Origin: Plantago major | Taxonomy: Eukaryota > Streptophyta > Magnoliopsida > Lamiales > Plantaginaceae | Direction: 5' to 3' | DNA: 64,000 bases | NCBI GenBank assembly: GCA_026545765.1 | Contig: JAIFAC010000478.1 | Coordinates: forward strand, 1 to 64,000 | Part shown: one piece after another, positions 59,745 to 64,000 of the stretch | Numbering within the stretch: the first letter of the stretch is position 1 | How the letters are laid out: every line of letters begins with the position of its first letter | Notes under the pieces: generated by a model | What the model was told of the DNA's origin: nothing | The model's database searches: none | What the model saw: the letters and a program-made list of their open reading frames with translations, nothing else | Position numbers and translations under genes: made by a program

Positions 59745-61234
59745 TCATCGACATACGGGCTTTCTCATTGTTTGATCGACGACCTCTTCTTGATCTGAGT
59801 TGGTAATTGAATCGTCCTTATCAATGTACTCTACTACGGGCGGGCTGTATATGCATCGTGACCGATCCGCCTTATCGCGTTTGAGGCTTGGATATTCAAT
59901 AAACACCACCCTGCCGTGCTTGAGTGCCAAGATAAGCGGTTCATACTTAGTGCGATACCTCTTCCTATGGTTAATTTCTACCATCGATAGAGCTCGTGTT
60001 TACGCATACCACTTGGAGTAGGATCATACCGTCGACATCAAGCGAAAGGTTCTTTTCAAAGGAAACCCCGGATATTCAAGTCGCACAATTCGTCTCAGGT
60101 TCCCGTAGAAATCATACAAATCATCAGTTGCATCTTGATCTTGCCCCCTGACACACACCCCAGAATTTCTTGTGGCCATGGCGGTGTTAGACTCAATTGT
60201 TTTAAACCTTGGGTAGGTCTTATCGAACTGTTTCCATGCGGGTGAGTCTGATGGATGCTCCATTCTACCCTCTTCTTCCGGGATTACTCGCTCCTTGTTC
60301 CACCGCATTTTATCGGCACAAGCACTTGAAGCGTACAACCTCTTCAAACAAGGTGCTAAAGGAAAATACCACATTTTCTTATGTGGTAGATTTTTCTTCT
60401 GACATTTCTTTGCAGCCCCCTCCTTGTAACGCTTGTACCGGTCCTTACCACAGAACTTGCACTTCAGTAGATCTTTATCCTCCCCCCAATAGATCATGCA
60501 CATATCCTCACAACAATCTATGGTTTCCATAAACCCCATCCCCGCATCTTTTCTTACTTTGGTAAAAGTTGGTGGGAACTAGATTTTCTTCCGGACAAAG
60601 ATCCGACATTACTTGTACCCATTCATTGAAGCTCGCTTTAGATTGCTGGCCATTAGCCTTACAACTCATTAGCCGAGCCAACAAAGACAACTCACTCAGC
60701 TTACATCCCGGATAAATCGGCTTCTTTGCTGATTCCAACAAGTCAAAGAACACCTGATCCGCAGGATTCGGAGGCTCCTCCACATCCCCCTCGGTTACTG
60801 GCTCCCTGATGTCCATGAACTCTGGACCCGCAACATCATACACCATTTGCTCCATCCGTTCATGATCATAATTAGCATCAGATGTAGACGTATTTTGAGT
60901 ACATCCGATCACATTTTTCTCCTTCCTTTTACGCTTTGAGAGATACTCATAATCCATGAACGGTGCTCGTGTCTCACCATGATAACACCATACCTCATAC
61001 TGAGACATGAACCCCTTACGTTTCAAGTGCTCCACTACCGTTTCAGGAGGCAAAAATTATTTATTCCTACATTTGTTCGCATTGCAAGGGCACTTCATCT
61101 TCCCCCCACTCGAACAAGTAGTTTGTGTGTAAGCGAAAGTGATGAAGGATTCAACCCTTCCACAAAACTAGGTGAATTCGCCATTCACTATGCGACGGTA
61201 CATCCATGAGCGATCGGGATTCATAATTATATGA
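59745..61234 (-). pseudogene. Tnp2-like transposase with core deleted
   Basis: From an ATG at 61234: transposase-associated domain (MYRRIVNG, CPCNANKCRN, FLPPETVVEHLKRKGF), then SELSLLARLMSCKANGQQSK and FNEWVQVMSDLCPEEN, then Tnp2 start METIDCCEDMCMIYWGEDKD and CKFCG. At AWKQFDKTYP the text jumps directly to RFKTIESNTAMATRNSGVCV and FYGNLRRIVRLEYPGF, the DUF4216 end domain, and closes with YRTKYEPLILALKHGRVVFI. The catalytic Tnp2 core and DUF4218, present in CACTA 1, are missing in one clean, in-frame step. A stop near 61200 and other shifts also occur. Confidence 0.88.
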
Positions 61235-61239
61235 TTAGC

Positions 61240-61979
61240 GACCGTCTACAATTATTAGATTTATAACATGCATTTTACGTTAACATAATCACCAACTAGT
61301 CTCAAAACACTTAATTAAATCTTGATAATCTAGTGTATATATACGAATTTATCGAATCAAAATTACTACGTGCCAAACATCCTAACATTATACTAATTAA
61401 CAATACAAATTCACAATCAATATATATATCAATTGCACAAAGTTAACTAGCTAGTATACTATAGCTCCCATAAACATACAATTGATCTAATTAGTGAAAT
61501 TAACAAAATTTCCAATTTTGACAACAAGTAAGAGTTCAAAACACTCGACTAAATCATTCTAATCCTACTACATATACGAAAATATCAAATTAACAACCCT
61601 ACATACTTCCAAACATCTTAACATTATACTAAAATTCAAATTCACAATCAATATATCAATTGAACATCTCAAAGTTAACACACCGTAATATATAAGCAAC
61701 TAACTACTACATACTTACAATAAACATGCAATTGCTCAAATTAGTCGAAATTAACAAAATCCCCAAATTTGGCAAAGTTAGGGTTTTAGCCAAAATACCT
61801 TCGATTTAGCTGAAAAAAGATGAAATTTGTTGACCACACGAGCTCCTTGTCCCATAGGCTTGAAGACTCGAAATTGGCCGGAGCAATTGAGATTTAGCCG
61901 GAAGAGAGATTTGTGAATGAAGAAATGAAGAAAGCGAGAAATGGATCTCTCTGGAGCGAAGGCCAATAGTATATTGATT
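61240..61979. other. 5' leader of CACTA 2
   Basis: AT-rich, with repeated AACATTATACTAA and CAATCAATATAT words, matching the layout in CACTA 1. No gene. Confidence 0.5.
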
Positions 61980-62274
61980 TCAGCGACGGATCGCTATCCG
62001 TCGCTAAAATCCGTCGCTATCGCGATCCGTCGCTATTTACAATTTTAAATTTTTTTGTTTTTTTTAATCGGTCGACTTATTTAGGAACGGATTAAATATC
62101 AAATCTAAATAACGCGGATTTTTTATCCGTCACTATTTGGCGACGGAAAAACATCCGTCGCTATATTAGCGGATTAGAAACAGTTGGCGATCCATTCCGT
62201 CGCTAAAATTAGCGATTAAATCGCTAAATAGCGACGGAATATATCCGTCGCTAAATGCCGGATTTCTTGTAGTG
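61980..62274. repeat. Right subterminal repeats of CACTA 2
   Basis: Many AGCGACGGA / ATCCGTCGCTA words up to the TTGTAGTG end. Confidence 0.85.
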
Positions 62275-63427
62275 GGTGAAGAAGAAGAGGATGATGATGA
62301 GGAGGAAGAGGAGGAAGCCTCTCGATCGCTTTCCATGAGTCATCTTGGTCGTCGGATGGTGTTGCATCCTGGGGTGTCCGCTCAATCCAATCCTCCGCTG
62401 ATTGAGGGTCGCGGTGCCAAGGCAGCACGAATCAAATTCCCTCGTCCGGCGTCCGCCATGGTGATAGCGGATGAGTACGGAGAGTTAAATCTTGGACGAG
62501 CTACTCCTACTTGTCCGTCTAAAGTTAAACACGAGGACATTCTGAGTGGGCGGAAGTGGGAGATTCGAGTCCGTCAAATTATGGTTCGAGGCGGGCATGC
62601 CTTTTACAATCCATGCCTGGATACATGTGTGCATGAAGCGGCTTTGGCTTGTGGGTGGAAGATCCCTATTGCATTCGAGCTGAAGCACATCTTGAACCAT
62701 ATTGGTATAGGTCCGAGACAGGTTATCCCAAAGTCCTTGGGTAACCTTATACATTTCTTTTTTTATAAAGAAGGCTGACTGTGAACTTTGAGAACTTTAG
62801 GCAGCTCTTCCACGTTGCTTTTAGTCCGGGGAATCCCCTATTTTATACCTTTGTAAATAGGAAACCCTACAACTTTATTTCCGACTCCATTTCTTCTCCT
62901 GGGAAGTGGTGGGATAAATACATTTTTTGCGGATGTCTTTGAAGCACAGGGTGTCCACAAGAGAGAGTAGTGGGTGCAAGTTCTTAAGGGAGAGTATCCC
63001 GGACTTACGCCCTCTTCCGAAGAATGTAGCTCCGTGTGAGGCGGAGATTCATAAGAAGAACGATCCACCTATGTATCTGTTCAACGGATTGATTTGTCGA
63101 TTTGCCCTACTTGTGTGGTGGTGATGTAAATGGAAGTTCGGAGAAATGACTTGATGGGATCCTTAACTTAGGATTTATACTTTGCTTTCTCTTGATTGCC
63201 TTGCTATGAATTTTCATTTCTGAGATTCCTGTTGTTCCCCCTTTATGTATCCTTGGCTGATACATTTATTTTTTCATGTAGCTCACTGGTTCGATTATAT
63301 ACTGTCGACCTTCCACGAGAAGAAGAGACAGCAGAGGGAGCAACAAGCCCTCGAGCTTGCTACTTGCCAAAGGGCCAAGATCATCAATACGTCCATGGTC
63401 TTCCTATGGCGGACCCAAAAATCTTGA
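62275..63427 (+). pseudogene. Gypsy-type gag-like (Transposase_28) gene, second part
   Basis: Continues the acidic stretch (EEEEDDDEEEEEE), then a folded region: FYNPCLDTCVHEAALACGWK, ELKHILNHIGIGPRQVIPKS, LGNLIHFF. After a shift near 62775: TVNFENFRQLFHVAF, FYTFVNRKPYNFISD, SPGKWWDKYIF. Then a further piece MYLFNGLICRFALLVWW, an intron (about 63120-63288, acceptor CATGTAG), and AHWFDYILSTFHEKKRQQRE with a coil-like end (stop at 63427). The pattern of a bait-like L..G...P....L..I/L.HIG..P.Q..P is that of the putative gypsy-type transposon (Transposase_28) family, a gag-like protein. Shifts near 62775 and 62915 make it non-functional as read. Confidence 0.7.
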
Positions 63428-64000
63428 TCGTGTTTGCGGCGGAGGAAAGAAGCGGGAGAAAGCGGGTGAGGATCCATGAGCCTTGGTGCTGACAAGGGTA
63501 AAGGCCATGACAGGCGTGACCACGCCCCAAGCCATCATGTTAGATATTTTGTTAGAATATCAGTTTAGATTTTGTTCAGCAACATGATGACTTATCTTAG
63601 TCTCAGAAAGGTGATTAGTACTCTTGGTTCACTTGAACATTGTAAAAGAGGAAACCCACTAAGTACGATAGTCTAGCTAATCTTGTATAGGATGTTAGGT
63701 CTCAAAATGTAATTTTTATTTTATGAAGAAGACCGAAGAAGACATCCATGAAAGCTCAACAAGAATTGAAGACTTGAAGAAAAGCACAAGATTCTTGAAT
63801 CATTGTTGGATATCTTAGCGGATATCTTGAACACGAAACGATTTCAAACAAAGCGTGTCACAAGATATCTCGAGAAATGAGATACATATCGAAGGCAAGG
63901 AAAGTGTCCACGGATATACATTCTCGAGATACCTTGAGCGTTAAACCGTTTCTGAAAAGAAACAAGGTTGTTTCAATCAATACAAGTTGTATCTGAAGAA
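63428..64000. other. Possible LTR of another retrotransposon at right edge
   Basis: TGTTAGATATTTTGTTAGAATATCAG at about 63539 opens a stretch with repeated GATATCTT, GAGATAC and CTCGAGA words, in the style of copia LTRs, running off the window. The second end is not seen. Confidence 0.25.

Larger units (their letters stand above)
56947..62274 (-). mobile_element. CACTA transposon 2, 5.3 kb deletion derivative
   Basis: Ends CACTACAA and TTGTAGTG, flanked by a perfect 3-bp target duplication GGT (56944-56946 and 62275-62277). Subterminal GCGACGGA repeats occupy both ends. Same family as CACTA 1 by ends, tandem repeat and proteins, but the transposase core is deleted, so it could move only with outside help. 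Confidence 0.96.

Noticed and set aside
1-64000. tRNA, rRNA, or organelle-derived insertions
   Set aside because: I saw none by eye, but without a covariance or similarity search short or diverged ones could be missed.

Overview
This window looks like a transposon-dense, gene-poor stretch of a flowering-plant (eudicot-like) nuclear genome. The evidence is AT-rich DNA with spliced, decayed genes, plus plant-type Ty1/copia, Ty3-like, LINE, CACTA and Helitron elements, several nested inside one another. No intact host gene is visible. Names rest on motif recognition by eye; no search was run. Boundaries described as approximate were judged by eye.

Layout. 1-1550: minus-strand remains of the 5' exons of an L-arabinokinase (ARA1-like) gene, with correct splice borders but several frameshifts and a stop. 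4146-5656: small non-autonomous LTR (TRIM-like) element. 6189-7565 and 38983-40891: two solo LTRs of one family in opposite orientation, each with a perfect 5-bp target duplication. 8497-8891: orphan RNase H-like pseudogene. 9392-12375 and 16417-19374: two direct copies of a ~3 kb block holding a copia LTR plus gag remnant. The second copy lies between the arms (13215-16070 and 19480-22085) of a ~2.6-2.9 kb inverted repeat. 24387-25210: minisatellite with a 241-bp higher-order period inside a possible TIR element. 26460-27480: ~390-bp dispersed repeats.

27848-38260: a LINE ORF2 on the minus strand, split by a 7.1-kb CACTA element (29125-36226). 42682-53600: a minus-strand Helitron with Rep and helicase pieces, an internal 1.2-kb duplication, and a near-complete Ty1/copia element (48275-53186) inserted in it. 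54500-63430: a plus-strand gypsy-type gag-like gene with TATA box and introns, split in frame by a second, internally deleted CACTA element (56947-62274). The right end may be another LTR.

How it fits together: the order of events can be read from the nesting. The LINE predates CACTA-1, the gag-like gene predates CACTA-2, and the Helitron rearrangement probably predates the copia insertion. The two CACTA elements belong to one family, sharing termini, subterminal motif, proteins and a ~71-bp tandem repeat. The smaller one has lost the transposase core. Many coding remnants carry one-base indels in homopolymers, so either general decay or an uncorrected long-read assembly should be considered. 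I found no new gene system; the strongest structural oddities are the large inverted repeat with its duplicated block, the Helitron rearrangement junction and the higher-order minisatellite.
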